A stretch of DNA of 64,000 bases from JALORV01 sp963702595 (lineage in GTDB: Bacteria; Pseudomonadota; Gammaproteobacteria; Burkholderiales; Burkholderiaceae_F). The position numbers and the translations under genes were made by a program. Shown here piece by piece: positions 33,545-43,278 of this stretch (positions are counted from its first letter, which is position 1; every line of letters starts with the position of its first letter). Below the pieces are notes generated by a model. That model was not told the origin of the DNA. It saw only the letters and a program-made list of their open reading frames with translations, and searched no databases. The stretch lies in the NCBI GenBank assembly GCA_963702595.1, contig CAVPDC010000019.1, positions 1-64,000 on the forward strand, read 5' to 3'.

Positions 33545-34342
33545 TCAGTCGTCGAAGAACACCAGCCGCGGCTTGCCGACGGCAAAGTCGAGGAACCCGC
33601 CGCGCGGCTGCGCCTCGTCCAGATCCCAGTCGGGCAGGACCCAGCGTTCGGCAGGTTGGCCGTCGACGTGAAGGACATGCGCGCCGGGCCGATGCGTGTG
33701 GCCGTGGATCACCCGTTGCACGCCCGCCTGCCGCAGCGCCGCGGCCACGGCGTCGGGCGTGACATCCATGATGTCCATCGCCTTCGCCGACTTCTCCTGT
33801 TCGCTCTGCATGCGCGCACCCTGAGCGAACGCGACGCGCTCGGCAATGGGCTTGGCCAGGAACTGGCGCTGGAAGTCCGGTTGCCGCGCAAGCGCGCGAA
33901 AGCGCTGGTAGTCGACATCGAGCGTGCACCATGCATCGCCGTGCGACAGCAGCGTAGGTGTGCCGGCCACATCGACCACGATGGGATCGGCGAGTAGCAC
34001 GCCGCCGGTTGCACGCGCGAAGTCGTGGCCGAGCAGCGGATCGCGGTTGCCGTGCATCAGCAGCAGGCGCTGCCCGCTGCGCGTCGCGGCGGCGAGTGCA
34101 GCGACGATCGGCGCTGCGGCCGCACCGGCGTCGTCGCCGATCCAGAATTCGAAGAGATCGCCCAGGATGACCAGTTCGGGATGGCCCGCGGTGTCCTCCT
34201 GCAGGAAGCGAAGGAAACGCGCGGTCGTGCGTGGCCGCTGCGCCGTCAGGTGCAGGTCGGAGATGAAGATCGGGTCGAGCAGCGGGTCGACCGCGTGCTC
34301 GACCGCCAATACCGGCGGAAGGTCCGCCGGCGTGCCGCTCAC
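33545..34342 (-). CDS. lpxH: UDP-2,3-diacylglucosamine diphosphatase LpxH
   Basis: 265-residue calcineurin-like pyrophosphatase of lipid A synthesis, peripheral at the inner membrane. Metal ligands are FISDLHL, ILGDLFEFWIGDD, MHGNRDPLLG, SHGDAWC and HGHTHRPGAH, in the order known for LpxH. An N-terminal extension of about 23 residues precedes the first motif; its ATG (34342) overlaps the ppiB stop by four bases, so coupling supports this start. Confidence 0.96.
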   Translation of the reverse strand: MSGTPADLPPVLAVEHAVDPLLDPIFISDLHLTAQRPRTTARFLRFLQEDTAGHPELVILGDLFEFWIGDDAGAAAAPIVAALAAATRSGQRLLLMHGNRDPLLGHDFARATGGVLLADPIVVDVAGTPTLLSHGDAWCTLDVDYQRFRALARQPDFQRQFLAKPIAERVAFAQGARMQSEQEKSAKAMDIMDVTPDAVAAALRQAGVQRVIHGHTHRPGAHVLHVDGQPAERWVLPDWDLDEAQPRGGFLDFAVGKPRLVFFDD

Positions 34343-34833
34343 TGGACGAATTCGGCGCGCTCGATCAGCACGTCGACTTCCGGCACATCGGAGTGCGCTC
34401 CGCGCCGCCCGGTGCGTACAGCCTTGATCTTGTCAACCACGGCGAAACCGTCCGTGACCTTGCCGAACACGCAGTAGCCCCAGCCTTGGGGCGTGGCCGC
34501 AGTGTGGTTTAGGAAGTCGTTGTCGGCGACGTTGATGAAAAACTGGGCCGTGGCCGAATGCGGGTCACCGGTCCGCGCCATCGCGACCGTGTACTTCGCG
34601 TTGCGCAGGCCGTTGCGCGCCTCGTTCTCGATCGGGTCCTCCGGGGTCTTCTGCCGCATGCCGGCTTCGAAGCCGCCGCCCTGGATCATGAAGCCGTTGA
34701 TGACGCGGTGAAACAATGTGCCGTCGTAGAAGCCGCTGCGCACGTAGGACTCGAAGTTCTCGGCGGTCTTCGGGGCGCGTTGGTGATCGAGTTCGATGGT
34801 GAGCGGGCCAAGGCTGGTGTAGAGACGAATCAT
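34339..34833 (-). CDS. ppiB: Cytosolic cyclophilin peptidyl-prolyl isomerase B
   Basis: 164-residue cyclophilin without signal peptide, hence cytosolic. Active-site segments are GTLFHRVINGFMIQGGGFE, YTVAMARTGDPHSATAQFFI and WGYCVFGKVTDG. Lies between ppiA (14 bp upstream) and lpxH (4-bp overlap) in one minus-strand operon. Confidence 0.96.
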   Translation of the reverse strand: MIRLYTSLGPLTIELDHQRAPKTAENFESYVRSGFYDGTLFHRVINGFMIQGGGFEAGMRQKTPEDPIENEARNGLRNAKYTVAMARTGDPHSATAQFFINVADNDFLNHTAATPQGWGYCVFGKVTDGFAVVDKIKAVRTGRRGAHSDVPEVDVLIERAEFVQ

Positions 34834-34847
34834 GCTTGCTCCTGGAG

Positions 34848-35399
34848 CTACTTCAAGACGCGTGCGGACTTGATGACGACCGGGGTCGTCGGCACGTTCT
34901 GGTTCGCCCCGCTTGCTGCGGTGGGCACGGCGCGGATCTTGTCAACGACCTCCATGCCTTCGACCACCTTGCCGAAGACGGCGTAACCGTTGCCGTCCGG
35001 TTTCGGGTAGTCAAGATTCGGATTGTTCTCGACGTTGATGAAGAACTGCGCCGTCGCCGAGTTCGGGTCGCCCCGGCGCGCCATCGACACCGTTCCACGC
35101 TCGTTCTTCAGCCCATTTTGGCTCTCAAGTGGAATTGGCGCGCGCGTCGACTTCTCGCTCATGTCGGCCGTATAGCCGCCGCCCTGGATCATGAAGTTCC
35201 CGATCACGCGGTGGAACACCGTGTTGTTGTAATGGCCGCTCTTCACATATTCGATGAAGTTCGCCACGGTCTTCGGCGCCGCCTGCGGCGCGAGCTCGAT
35301 GACGATCGTGCCCATCGTCGTTTCGAGCGCGACGCGCTGCGCCCACGCCAGCCCGGGGAGCGCGAGCAGTAGAGCCAACAGAATGCTCAGTCGTTTCAT
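34848..35399 (-). CDS. ppiA: Periplasmic cyclophilin peptidyl-prolyl isomerase A
   Basis: 183-residue cyclophilin with a Sec signal peptide (MKRLSILLALLLALPGLAWA, cleavage before QRV), so periplasmic. Active-site segments NTVFHRVIGNFMIQGGG, SMARRGDPNSATAQFFINV and YAVFGKVVEGME match those of ppiB: the two are tandem paralogues for different compartments. Downstream of the TPR gene by 24 bp. Confidence 0.95.
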   Translation of the reverse strand: MKRLSILLALLLALPGLAWAQRVALETTMGTIVIELAPQAAPKTVANFIEYVKSGHYNNTVFHRVIGNFMIQGGGYTADMSEKSTRAPIPLESQNGLKNERGTVSMARRGDPNSATAQFFINVENNPNLDYPKPDGNGYAVFGKVVEGMEVVDKIRAVPTAASGANQNVPTTPVVIKSARVLK

Positions 35400-35423
35400 T
35401 GAGGGTGCCTTTCGAGGAATGGA

Positions 35424-36008
35424 TTAGCGCACGTTGCGCGACTTGGTGATCAGTTCGCGTGACAGCGCGAGTTTGGCCCCGGCCTGGCGGTTTGCCGGGT
35501 CGAGCTTGGCGGCGCGCTGGTACGCGTCGGCGGCCATCTGCAGGTAGACGTCGCCGAGGTTCTCGAGCGCCGTCGAGTAGTCGGGCGCTGCTGCCAGCGC
35601 CATTTCGAGTGCCGCGCGCGCGCTGTCGAGCTGGCCCTCGCTCGCATAAAGGACAGCGAGGTTGTTGTAAGGCTCCGGCAGCTCCGGGAAGTCCTCGGTC
35701 AGGCGCCGGAACACCTCGCGCGCTTCGGCCGGCTGCTTCAGCTCGGTGAGGATCACACCCCGGACGAAGCGCATCTGCGCGTCGCGCGGGTTCTTCGCGA
35801 GCACGGCATCCACACGCGCGAGGGCGTCCTGGCGCCGGCCCGCGGCGAGCAGCTGCTGAACCTGCTGTAACTCGGTGGGGATCTCACTGTCCGCCGGCAG
35901 GCGGCCGATCGTCTGCGGCGGCAGCGCACTCGAAGTCTGCGCAGTGGCGGGCAAGACAGCCGACGCAGACAGGAAGAGGGAACAGGCGAGGACCGTGCAA
36001 TGGCGCAT
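35424..36008 (-). CDS. Exported TPR-repeat protein
   Basis: 194-residue protein with a signal peptide (MRHCTVLACSLFLSASAVLP then ATA-QT) and four TPR-like repeats (about 55-180: LLAAGRRQDALARVDAVLAK; PEPYNNLAVLYASEGQLDSA; YSTALENLGDVYLQMAADAY). A protein-interaction scaffold is expected; the partner is unknown. Start set at ATG 36008: TAGAAT on the minus strand (36064-36069) lies where a -10 should be and would overlap the longer start at 36065. First gene of the TPR-ppiA-ppiB-lpxH group, divergent from cysS. Confidence 0.82.
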   Translation of the reverse strand: MRHCTVLACSLFLSASAVLPATAQTSSALPPQTIGRLPADSEIPTELQQVQQLLAAGRRQDALARVDAVLAKNPRDAQMRFVRGVILTELKQPAEAREVFRRLTEDFPELPEPYNNLAVLYASEGQLDSARAALEMALAAAPDYSTALENLGDVYLQMAADAYQRAAKLDPANRQAGAKLALSRELITKSRNVR

Positions 36009-36182
36009 CGATGAGCGGAAAGGGCCCGAGAGTTGCCGCGTAAGCGATTGATATACTGGCCGCATTCTACATTCGCCACGCTCCTCGAAATGATTCTGCG
36101 GCGCTGTTGACGAGCTCGTTTCAGCCTTGTCCGACGCCACATTCCCGTCCGGCGCCCGCCGGAGGTTGAGAGGGGTTCCTGC

Positions 36183-37593
36183 ATGACGATCCAGATCCAC
36201 AACACGCTGACGCGCCGCGTCGAACCGCTGGTGCCGCTCGAACCCGGCCACGTCCGCATGTATGTCTGCGGCATGACGGTGTACGACCTGTGCCACCTGG
36301 GCCATGCGCGTACGTTCATCGCCTTCGATCTGGCCGTGCGCTGGTTGCGCGCGCGCGGCCTGCGGGTGACCTATGTGCGCAACATCACCGACGTGGAAGA
36401 CAAGATCATCCGGCGGGCCGCCGAGCGCGGCGTGACGCCCGCCGAACTTACGGAAGACAACATCCGCGCGATGCATGAGGACTTCGCCGCACTCGGTCTG
36501 CTGTCGCCCGACCTGGAGCCGCGCGCGACGCAATTCATTCCGCAGATGCTCGACTTGATCGGTCTGCTGGAGAAGAAGGATCTCGCCTACCAGGCGGACG
36601 CCGATGGCGACGTTGTCTTCGCCGTGCGCAAGTTCCCTGGCTACGGCAAGCTCTCCGGCAAGTCGATCGACGACCTGCGCGCGGGCGAGCGCGTGGCGGT
36701 GGATGCCAACAAGCGCGATCCGCTCGACTTCGTGCTGTGGAAACACGCCAAGCCTGGCGAGCCACAGTGGCCGTCGCGCTGGGGGCCGGGCCGACCGGGA
36801 TGGCACATCGAATGCTCGGCGATGGCGAGCGAAACGCTCGGGCAAACGTTTGACATCCACGGCGGTGGGCCGGACCTCGTCTTTCCGCACCACGAGAACG
36901 AGATCGCGCAGAGCGAAGGCGCCTTCGAGCAGCCCTTCGCCCGGCTCTGGATGCACAGCGGCGCGCTCCGCGTTGGCGAGGAAAAGATGTCGAAGTCACT
37001 CGGCAACTTCCTCACGATTCGCGCGGCGCTGGCCAAGTACGATGCCGAAGTGCTGCGCTTCTTCCTCGTGCGCTCGCACTACCGAAGCCAGATCGCGTTC
37101 ACCGAGTCGCTGATCGACGACGCGAAGGCCGGCCTGACACGGCTCTACACCACACTGCGCGGCCTGGATGTGCCTCATGCCGAAGTCGACTGGAATGAAC
37201 CTTACGCGCAGCGCTTCGCCACCGCGATGGACGAAGACCTGAACACGGCGCTGGCGGTGTCGGTGCTGTTCGAACTCGCCGGGGAGGTCAACCGCACGAA
37301 GTCGACGACGGCGGCGGCGCAACTCAGGGCGCTGGGCAAGGTTCTCGGGCTGCTGCAGCGCGCGCCAGACGAATTCCTGCAGGGTCGCCGCATCGAAATG
37401 TCGGCGAACACGGGAACCTACGCCTTGCAGGGGCAGGACGCGGACCTTCGCATCGATGCGCTCATCGCCGAGCGCGCCGCTGCCAAGAAGTCGCGCGACT
37501 TTGCGACCGCCGACCGCATCCGCGCCGAGCTCACTGCCGAAGGCATCGTGCTCGAGGACGGCGCCGCGCGGCACGACGTGGCGGCGGCAGTAG
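36183..37593 (+). CDS. cysS: Cysteinyl-tRNA synthetase, one-base insertion near the 3' end
   Basis: Class I synthetase charging tRNA-Cys. Zinc and HIGH region: MYVCGMTVYDLCHLGHARTF; ERGQ-type motif GHSM replaced by the usual WHIECSAMASE; KMSKS as GEEKMSKSLGNFLT. The open frame runs on to 37766, but the family ending appears after dropping one base at 37561-37566: EDGPRGTTWRRQ then TAG 37591-37593, giving 469 residues. An essential single-copy gene is unlikely to be truly frameshifted, so a sequence error is the better reading. alkA starts one base after the repaired stop. Confidence 0.95.
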
Positions 37594-37594
37594 A

Positions 37595-38236
37595 ATGGCG
37601 GCGCCCGGCCGGCCGGCGTACTGGGTACGCGCCAAGCGCTCGCTGGCGCGGGAAGATCCGACGATGGCACGGATCATCGCCGCGCATCCGCGCGTGGCGC
37701 TCGCCACGCGCGGCGATCCTTTCACGACGCTGGCACGCTCGATCGTCGGGCAGCAGATCTCGGTGAAGGCGGCGGAGTCGGTATGGGGCCGCTTTTCGAC
37801 CTGCTGTGGCGAGATGACACCGAGGGCCGTGCTGCGGCGCCGGGCACCGACGCTGCGGGCCTGCGGGCTGTCGGACCGCAAGGTGGAATACATTCGCGAC
37901 CTCGCGCAGCACTTCGTCCGAGGACGCGTCGATCCGTCACGCTTCGCGGAAAGGGACGACGAAGACATCATTGCCGAGCTGGTGGACATCCGCGGCATCG
38001 GCCGCTGGACCGCGGAGATGTTCTTGATCTTCAACCTGCTCCGGCCTAATGTGCTGCCGCTGGACGACCTCGGGTTGCTCAAGGCGGTGAGCCTCAACTA
38101 TTTCGACGGAACGCCGATGACTGGCAAGGGCGCGCGAGCGCAGGTTACCGCGCTGGCGGCGGCATGGGAGCCATGGCGCAGTGTTGCGACCTGGTACCTG
38201 TGGCGCAGCCTGGATCCCGTTCCGGTGGAATACTGA
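37595..38236 (+). CDS. alkA: DNA-3-methyladenine glycosylase II (HhH-GPD)
   Basis: 213-residue base-excision glycosylase removing alkylated purines. It has the helix-hairpin-helix DIRGIGRWTAEMFLIF followed by the catalytic Asp in VLPLDDLGLLKA, and SIVGQQISVKAAESVWGRF in the N-terminal helices. The E. coli AlkA N-terminal domain is absent, giving the short form common in betaproteobacteria. Sits between cysS and accA with almost no gaps. Confidence 0.93.
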   Translation: MAAPGRPAYWVRAKRSLAREDPTMARIIAAHPRVALATRGDPFTTLARSIVGQQISVKAAESVWGRFSTCCGEMTPRAVLRRRAPTLRACGLSDRKVEYIRDLAQHFVRGRVDPSRFAERDDEDIIAELVDIRGIGRWTAEMFLIFNLLRPNVLPLDDLGLLKAVSLNYFDGTPMTGKGARAQVTALAAAWEPWRSVATWYLWRSLDPVPVEY

Positions 38237-38246
38237 CAACACATCG

Positions 38247-39221
38247 ATGGCCAAGACCACATTCCTCGAATTCGAACAGCCGATCGCGGAGCTCGAAACC
38301 AAGATCGAGGAGCTGCGCTTCGTGCAGGACGACTCCGCAGTCGACATCTCCGAGGAGATCGAGCGGCTGCAGAAGAAAAGCCAGGGCCTGCTGAAGGACA
38401 TCTACGCCAAGCTGTCGCCCTGGCAGGTATCGCAGATCGCGCGCCACCCGCAGCGGCCTTACACGCTCGACTACGTCGAGGACATCTTCACCGATTTCCA
38501 CGAGCTTCACGGTGACCGCGCGTTTTCCGACGACCTGTCGATCATCGGCGGACTCGCACGCTTCAACGGGCAGGCGGTGATGGTGCTGGGCCATCAGAAG
38601 GGCCGCGACACGAAGGAACGGGCGCTCCGCAACTTCGGCATGAGCAAGCCCGAGGGCTACCGCAAGGCATTGCGGCTGATGAAGCTCGCCGAGAAGTTCA
38701 GCCTGCCGGTCTTCACGTTCGTTGACACACCCGGCGCCTATCCCGGCATCGACGCCGAGGAGCGTGGCCAGTCGGAAGCGATCGGCCACAATCTGTTCGA
38801 GATGTCGCAGCTCAGGGTGCCGATCATCTCGACGATCATCGGCGAGGGTGGCTCGGGCGGCGCACTCGCGGTCGCCGTCGCGGACCAGGTGCTGATGCTG
38901 CAGTACTCCACCTACTCGGTGATCTCGCCCGAGGGCTGCGCATCGATCCTCTGGAAAAGTGCCGACAAGGCGCCGGAGGCGGCCGAAGCGCTCGGGCTCA
39001 CAGCGCACCGGCTCAAGGCGCTGGGGCTGATCGACAAGATCGTCACCGAGCCACTCGGCGGAGCTCATCGCGACAGCAAGCAGATGTCGGCCCTGCTCAA
39101 GCGCGCACTGGCGGACAGCCTGCGCCAGTTCAGCGGCATGAAGCCGCGCGATCTGGTGGCGGCGCGTCACACGCGCCTGATGGCCTATGGCCGCTTCAAG
39201 ATCACGACCGAAGAAAGCTGA
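38247..39221 (+). CDS. accA: Acetyl-CoA carboxylase carboxyltransferase subunit alpha
   Basis: 324-residue alpha subunit of the carboxyltransferase for malonyl-CoA synthesis. Start ATG 38247 (MAKTTFLEFEQPIAELETKI). Signatures: FTDFHELHGDRAFSDD, FVDTPGAYPGIDAEERGQSE, GEGGSGGALAVAVAD and YSVISPEGCASILWK. An earlier in-frame ATG (38181) lies inside alkA and was rejected. Confidence 0.97.
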   Translation: MAKTTFLEFEQPIAELETKIEELRFVQDDSAVDISEEIERLQKKSQGLLKDIYAKLSPWQVSQIARHPQRPYTLDYVEDIFTDFHELHGDRAFSDDLSIIGGLARFNGQAVMVLGHQKGRDTKERALRNFGMSKPEGYRKALRLMKLAEKFSLPVFTFVDTPGAYPGIDAEERGQSEAIGHNLFEMSQLRVPIISTIIGEGGSGGALAVAVADQVLMLQYSTYSVISPEGCASILWKSADKAPEAAEALGLTAHRLKALGLIDKIVTEPLGGAHRDSKQMSALLKRALADSLRQFSGMKPRDLVAARHTRLMAYGRFKITTEES

Positions 39222-40664
39222 CCCGCTCGAAACGCTGCTGCTGGAGGCCGTTGGATCGGCGCTGCAGCGCGCGCAGGAGCGGCTCGATGCGCTCGACCCG
39301 CGCAGCGCCGAACCGCTGCGTCGCCGGCCGGCGCGGCGGCCGCAGCTGACGGCTGTGGTCGGGTACAGCGGCGGCCGCGACTCCACGGCGCTGCTGCATG
39401 TGATGGCACGGCTCGCGGCGCAACGCGGCTCCGGGCTGCACGAGGTCGTCGCGGTGCACGTTCATCACGGCATCAGCCGCCACGCCGACGACTGGCTTCT
39501 CCATTGCGAGCGCGAGGCCGCCGCGCTCGGCCTGCGGTTCATCGGGCGCCACGTTACGGTCAAGCGCGCGGGTCGCGGGCTGGAAGCCGCCGCGCGCGAG
39601 GCCCGCTACGAGGCGCTGGCCGAGGTTGCAACCGAGGTCGGCGCGCGTATCGTCTGTTGTGCCCATCATCGAGACGACCGCCTCGAGACCTTCCTCATGC
39701 AGTGGATGCGCGGTGCCGGGCTCGAGGGTCTCGCCGCCTTCGCGCCCGCGCGCTCGTTTGCCCGCGGCGAGGTCGTGCTGGTGCGCCCCTTCATCGACGT
39801 GACGCGCGAGGAACTCGAGCGCTTCGTCGACAGCCGGAGCCTGGCCTTCGTCGAGGACGACACCAACGATGACCGAGCACTGATGCGCAACGCGCTCCGG
39901 ATCGACGTGCTGCCTCGGCTCGATGCGCTCCGGCCCGGCTTCCGCGCGGCCGCGGCGCGCTCGGTCGACCTCGTCGCCGAAGCGGCCGAAGCGTTGCGCA
40001 GCGTCGCGGAAGGCGACCTCGCGGTGTGCCAGGACGGCGCCCCGGAGGGGATGCTGCGCCTTGACGCGCTCGCGCTGCTGCCGCCGGCGCGGCAGACCTG
40101 GACGCTGCGCGCGTGGCTCGCGTCCCACGGCATCGAAGCCGTTTCACGCGCGCGACTGCAGGAGATGCTCGATCAGGTCAGCACGGCGAAGAGTGACGCG
40201 CGCCTGTTGCTGCGCGTCGGCGAGCGCGAGGTCCGGCGCTATCGGGGCTTGCTGCTGCTGAAGTCCAGCGAAGCCGCCAGCCGCGACTCGGAGACGTTCC
40301 GCTGGAATGGCGAAGAGGAGATCGGGCTGCCCGCCTGGGGCGGAGTGCTGCGCTTCACGCGGGTGGCCGACGAGGAGGGCTTCGACCCCGAGTGGCTGGC
40401 GCAACGTCCGCTCGAAATCAAACCGCGTGCGGGTGGCGAGCGCTTCAAGCCCTATGCCGGGCGCCCGTCGAAGACGCTGAAGCGGCTGTACCAGGACGCA
40501 GGCATTGCGGAATTCGATCGGGGCCGCCTGCCCTTGCTCTGGCGCGGACGACGAGCTGATCTTCGTCGCCGGGCTCGGGGCCGACGTACGCCTGACCGAT
40601 CGGCGACGGCGAACGCATCCGCATCAGCTGGCAGTCCGACGCCACGCTGATCGACGGTCACTGA
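39187..40664 (+). CDS. tilS: tRNA(Ile)-lysidine synthase TilS, two 3' frameshifts
   Basis: Modifies C34 of tRNA-Ile(CAU) to lysidine, an essential step. The PP-loop is VVGYSGGRDSTALLHVMARL; HVHHGISRHADDW, CAHHRDDRLETFLMQWMRG and FVEDDTNDDRALMRNALR follow in the usual order, then the C-terminal substrate domain with GGERFKPYAGRPSKTLKRLY. Past LPLLWRG the frame fails. Single-base deletions near 40545-40552 and 40600 give DELIFVAGLGADVRLTDGDG, then a short conserved tail ending at TGA 40662-40664 (491 residues). ATG 39187 overlaps accA by 35 bases. Confidence 0.93.
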
Positions 40665-40733
40665 GCGACCGTCACTGAGCCGGGCGCTGGGCTCGGCTGA
40701 CGTACGTCAGGCCGGCGCGACGTCGCCGCCACC

Positions 40734-40739
40734 TATAAT
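40734..40739 (+). promoter_or_regulatory. -10 hexamer upstream of lysC
   Basis: Perfect TATAAT 44 bases before the lysC ATG in a 118-bp gap. The matching -35 position reads GCCGGC, so strength is uncertain. Confidence 0.45.
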
Positions 40740-40782
40740 TGCAGGTTGATCAATTTTCGCAGCAAACCTCACTCGCGCGTCC

Positions 40783-42040
40783 ATGGCTCTCATCGTTCAC
40801 AAGTACGGCGGCACCTCGGTCGGCTCGGTCGACCGCATCAAGAATGTCGCGCGCCGCCTCGAAAAGTGGCAAAAGGCCGGTCACCAGCTGGTGGTCGTCG
40901 TTTCCGCGATGAGCGGCGAAACCAACCGCCTGATCGCGCTCGCCAAGGAAGTCCAGTCGAATCCGGACCCGCGCGAACTCGACGTCGTCGCTTCGACCGG
41001 CGAGCAGGTCACCATCGGCCTGCTGGCGATGGCGCTCAAGGAGCGCGGCCTCAAAGCCAAGAGCTACACCGGGCCGCAGGTGCATGTCCTGACCGACAGC
41101 GCGTTCACGAAGGCTCGCATCCTCGAGATCGACGAGAAGAAGATCCGCCAGGACCTGCAGCAGGGCGCGATCGTCATCGTGGCCGGATTCCAGGGCGCGG
41201 ACGAGTTTGGCAACATCACGACGCTGGGCCGGGGCGGTTCCGATACGTCGGCGGTGGCGCTGGCGGCGGCCCTGAAGGCCGACGAGTGCCTCATTTACAC
41301 CGATGTCGACGGTGTCTACACGACGGACCCGCGCATCGTTCCCGAGGCGCGCCGGCTCGACAAGGTCACCTTCGAGGAAATGCTCGAAATGGCGAGCCTC
41401 GGTTCCAAGGTGCTGCAGATCCGCTCGGTCGAGTTCGCCGGCAAGTACAAGGTTCCGTTGCGCGTGCTGTCGAGCCTCACGGAGCCCGACCTGGCGCTCG
41501 AAGTCGAAGCCAACTCCGGCACGCTGATCACATTCGAGGAAGAAGCGAAGATGGAAAAGGCTGTCATCTCCGGTGTCGCGTTCTCGCGCGACGAGGCCAA
41601 GATCACCCTGACGCGCGTGCCCGACCGGCCCGGCATCGCCTACCAGATCCTCGGCGCCATTGCCGAAGCCAACATCGACGTCGACATGATCGTGCAGAAC
41701 ATCAGCGTCGAAGGCACGACCGACTTCTCCTTCACGGTCCACCGCAACGAGTACGCAAAAGGCGCTCGAGGTGCTCAACAGCAAGGTCAAGGACCACGTC
41801 GGCGCCAAGCAGATCGTCGGCGACCCGAAGATCGCCAAGGTCTCGGTCGTCGGCATCGGCATGCGCTCGCACGTCGGCATTGCGAGCCTGATGTTCCGCA
41901 CGCTGTCGGAAGAGGGGATCAACATCCAGATGATCTCCACCAGCGAGATCAAGATCTCGGTCGTGGTCGAGGACAAGTACATGGAACTCGCGGTGCGCGC
42001 GCTGCACAAGGCGTTCGGGCTGGAGCAGGCGCCGGCCTGA
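40783..42040 (+). CDS. lysC: Aspartate kinase, one-base insertion
   Basis: Phosphorylates aspartate, the first step to lysine, methionine and threonine. The kinase domain has LIVHKYGGTSVGSVDRIKNV, GFQGADEFGNITTLGRGGSD and CLIYTDVDGVYTTDPR; two ACT domains follow (about 265-410). The frame breaks in an AAAA run (41757-41760): dropping one A restores YAKALEVLNSKVKDHVGA and the second ACT domain, ending at TGA 42038-42040 (418 residues). The unrepaired frame runs into the tRNA-Ser region to 42255. Essential pathway, so probably a sequence error. Feedback by lysine and threonine through the ACT domains is family knowledge. Confidence 0.95.
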
Positions 42041-42079
42041 CGTTGCCTGAGGTCCGCGCTCCGACTAAACTTGCGCCGC

Positions 42080-42107
42080 GCGCGGGCAGAGTCCCGCGCA
42101 GTTTTTT
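42080..42107 (+). terminator. Intrinsic terminator of lysC
   Basis: 7-bp stem GCGCGGG/CCCGCGC (42080-42086, 42093-42099) with a 6-base loop, followed by AG and six T (42102-42107). Lies 39 bases after the repaired lysC stop and just before tRNA-Ser. Confidence 0.85.
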
Positions 42108-42121
42108 CGTAGATGAGTTTT

Positions 42122-42215
42122 GGAGACGTGGCCGAGAGGTCGAAGGCACTCCCCTGCTAAGGGAGCATGCGCGCAAAAACGTGCATCGACGGTTCGAATC
42201 CGTCCGTCTCCGCCA
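42122..42215 (+). tRNA. tRNA-Ser(GCT)
   Basis: 94-base class II tRNA with encoded CCA (42213-42215). Acceptor GGAGACG pairs with CGTCTCC; anticodon arm CTCCC-CTGCTAA-GGGAG gives anticodon GCT; a long variable arm (GCATGCGCGCAAAAACGTGC) and the T arm GGTTCGAATCC are present. lysC next to tRNA-Ser is the usual order in betaproteobacteria. Confidence 0.97.
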
Positions 42216-42250
42216 AATGCAAACGCCCCCGCTTCGGGGGCGTTTGCATT
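42216..42250 (+). terminator. Hairpin terminator after tRNA-Ser
   Basis: A 16-bp perfect stem (42216-42231 with 42235-42250, loop CTT) starting at the base after CCA. Its A/T ends make the right arm finish in GTTTGCATT, so it can act in both directions, though no long T-tract follows. Confidence 0.75.
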
Positions 42251-42346
42251 CTTGATACCGCATCACGGCTAGAACATACGCAGTCTCGCGACGGGACCTG
42301 CGGTCATTCAATAATCCGGTTTCCTGCCAAACGCCTGGAGAAGCCT

Positions 42347-43009
42347 GTGCGTCACATCCGCCTCGCCGTTGTCATCACGGCCCTGCTGGGAGCGGGCTCG
42401 GCTTCGGCCGCCGGGGTCGGAATCCGCGTTGGCACGACCGGCATTGGCGGCGACATCGCCTTCGATCTGGTGCCGACGCTCTCCGCGCGCTTCGGATACT
42501 CCTGGCTGAACTTCAGCACGTCGGTCGATTCCAGCGACGTCAACTACGACGGCACGCTGAAACTCTCGAACGGCAATGTCTTTCTGGACTGGGCACCGCT
42601 GGGTCCGCTGTTCCGCGTGACGGGAGGCGTCATCTTCAATGCCAACAAGGTGGATGTCACGGCACAGCCCACTGGCGGTACCTACACGCTGGGTGGCATC
42701 ACTTATCCCGCGGCGGCCATTGGCAGCCTGTCGGGCACGGTGAAGGCCGGGACTTCGGCCGCACCGTACCTCGGGATCGGCTACGGCCGCGTCGCGGGCG
42801 CCGGGGTGAACTTCTACGCCGACCTGGGCGTCATGTTCCAGGGCACGCCCAAGGCAACGCTGACGGCCACGTGTGGTCCGGCAACGCCCGCGGCACTCTG
42901 CACCCAGATCCAGGCCAGCACCGCGCTCGAGGCGATCGACCTGCAGGACAGCATCAAGAACTTCAAGTACTACCCGGTAGCGAACATCGGCGTGACCATC
43001 GGCTTCTAG
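42347..43009 (+). CDS. Outer-membrane beta-barrel protein, unknown type
   Basis: 220 residues from GTG 42347 (GGAG about 8 bases upstream). A Sec signal peptide (LAVVITALLGAGSASA) is followed by alternating-hydrophobicity strands such as DIAFDLVPTLSARFGYSW, LSNGNVFLDWAPLGPLFRV and PVANIGVTIGF; the last residue is Phe, the usual Bam-recognition ending. This supports an eight-strand-type outer-membrane barrel. Two Cys (ATCGP, ALCTQ) could form a loop disulfide. Ligand unknown. Lies between the two tRNA genes. Confidence 0.82.
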   Translation: MRHIRLAVVITALLGAGSASAAGVGIRVGTTGIGGDIAFDLVPTLSARFGYSWLNFSTSVDSSDVNYDGTLKLSNGNVFLDWAPLGPLFRVTGGVIFNANKVDVTAQPTGGTYTLGGITYPAAAIGSLSGTVKAGTSAAPYLGIGYGRVAGAGVNFYADLGVMFQGTPKATLTATCGPATPAALCTQIQASTALEAIDLQDSIKNFKYYPVANIGVTIGF

Positions 43010-43056
43010 CGCCCGCGGCCAGGCGCGGTGGTCGTGCGTGGTAAACTCGCGACCTC

Positions 43057-43133
43057 GCGCCCGTAGCTCAGTTGGATAGAGTACTTGGCTACGAACCAAG
43101 GGGTCGTGGGTTCGAATCCTGCCGGGCGCGCCA
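43057..43133 (+). tRNA. tRNA-Arg(ACG)
   Basis: 77 bases with encoded CCA (43131-43133). Acceptor GCGCCCG pairs with CGGGCGC; anticodon arm CTTGG-CTACGAA-CCAAG gives anticodon ACG (A34 normally edited to inosine). Its last 42 bases plus one more are repeated at 44604-44646, marking it as the integration site of the adjacent element. Confidence 0.97.
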
Positions 43134-43134
43134 C
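43092..43134 (+). repeat. attL-like 43-bp direct repeat (within tRNA-Arg)
   Basis: From the anticodon loop to one base past CCA; identical over all 43 bases to 44604-44646. Sequence differs on both outer sides (GCTA versus GCTT-like left flanks, TCTT versus ACAT right flanks). Confidence 0.93.
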
Positions 43135-43139
43135 TCTTA

Positions 43140-43174
43140 AAACGGGCCGATTTCATGATCGGCCCGTTTGCTTT
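43140..43174 (+). terminator. Terminator after tRNA-Arg
   Basis: 12-bp stem AAACGGGCCGAT/ATCGGCCCGTTT (43140-43151, 43158-43169), loop TTCATG, then GCTTTT. Located just past the tRNA, inside the element. Confidence 0.8.
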
Positions 43175-43278
43175 TCTCGGCTTCGGGGTTCACCTGGGGT
43201 TCACGGGCTGCGGGAACCAAGGCGGGTCCGGTGGGGTGGCTTCTCGGGGTTCGTTGATGTTCTCAGAACAGGTCCATT

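Noticed and set aside
36065..36956. Long N-terminal extension of the TPR protein, overlapping cysS
   Set aside because: The signal peptide begins at 36008, and the extension is antisense to cysS.
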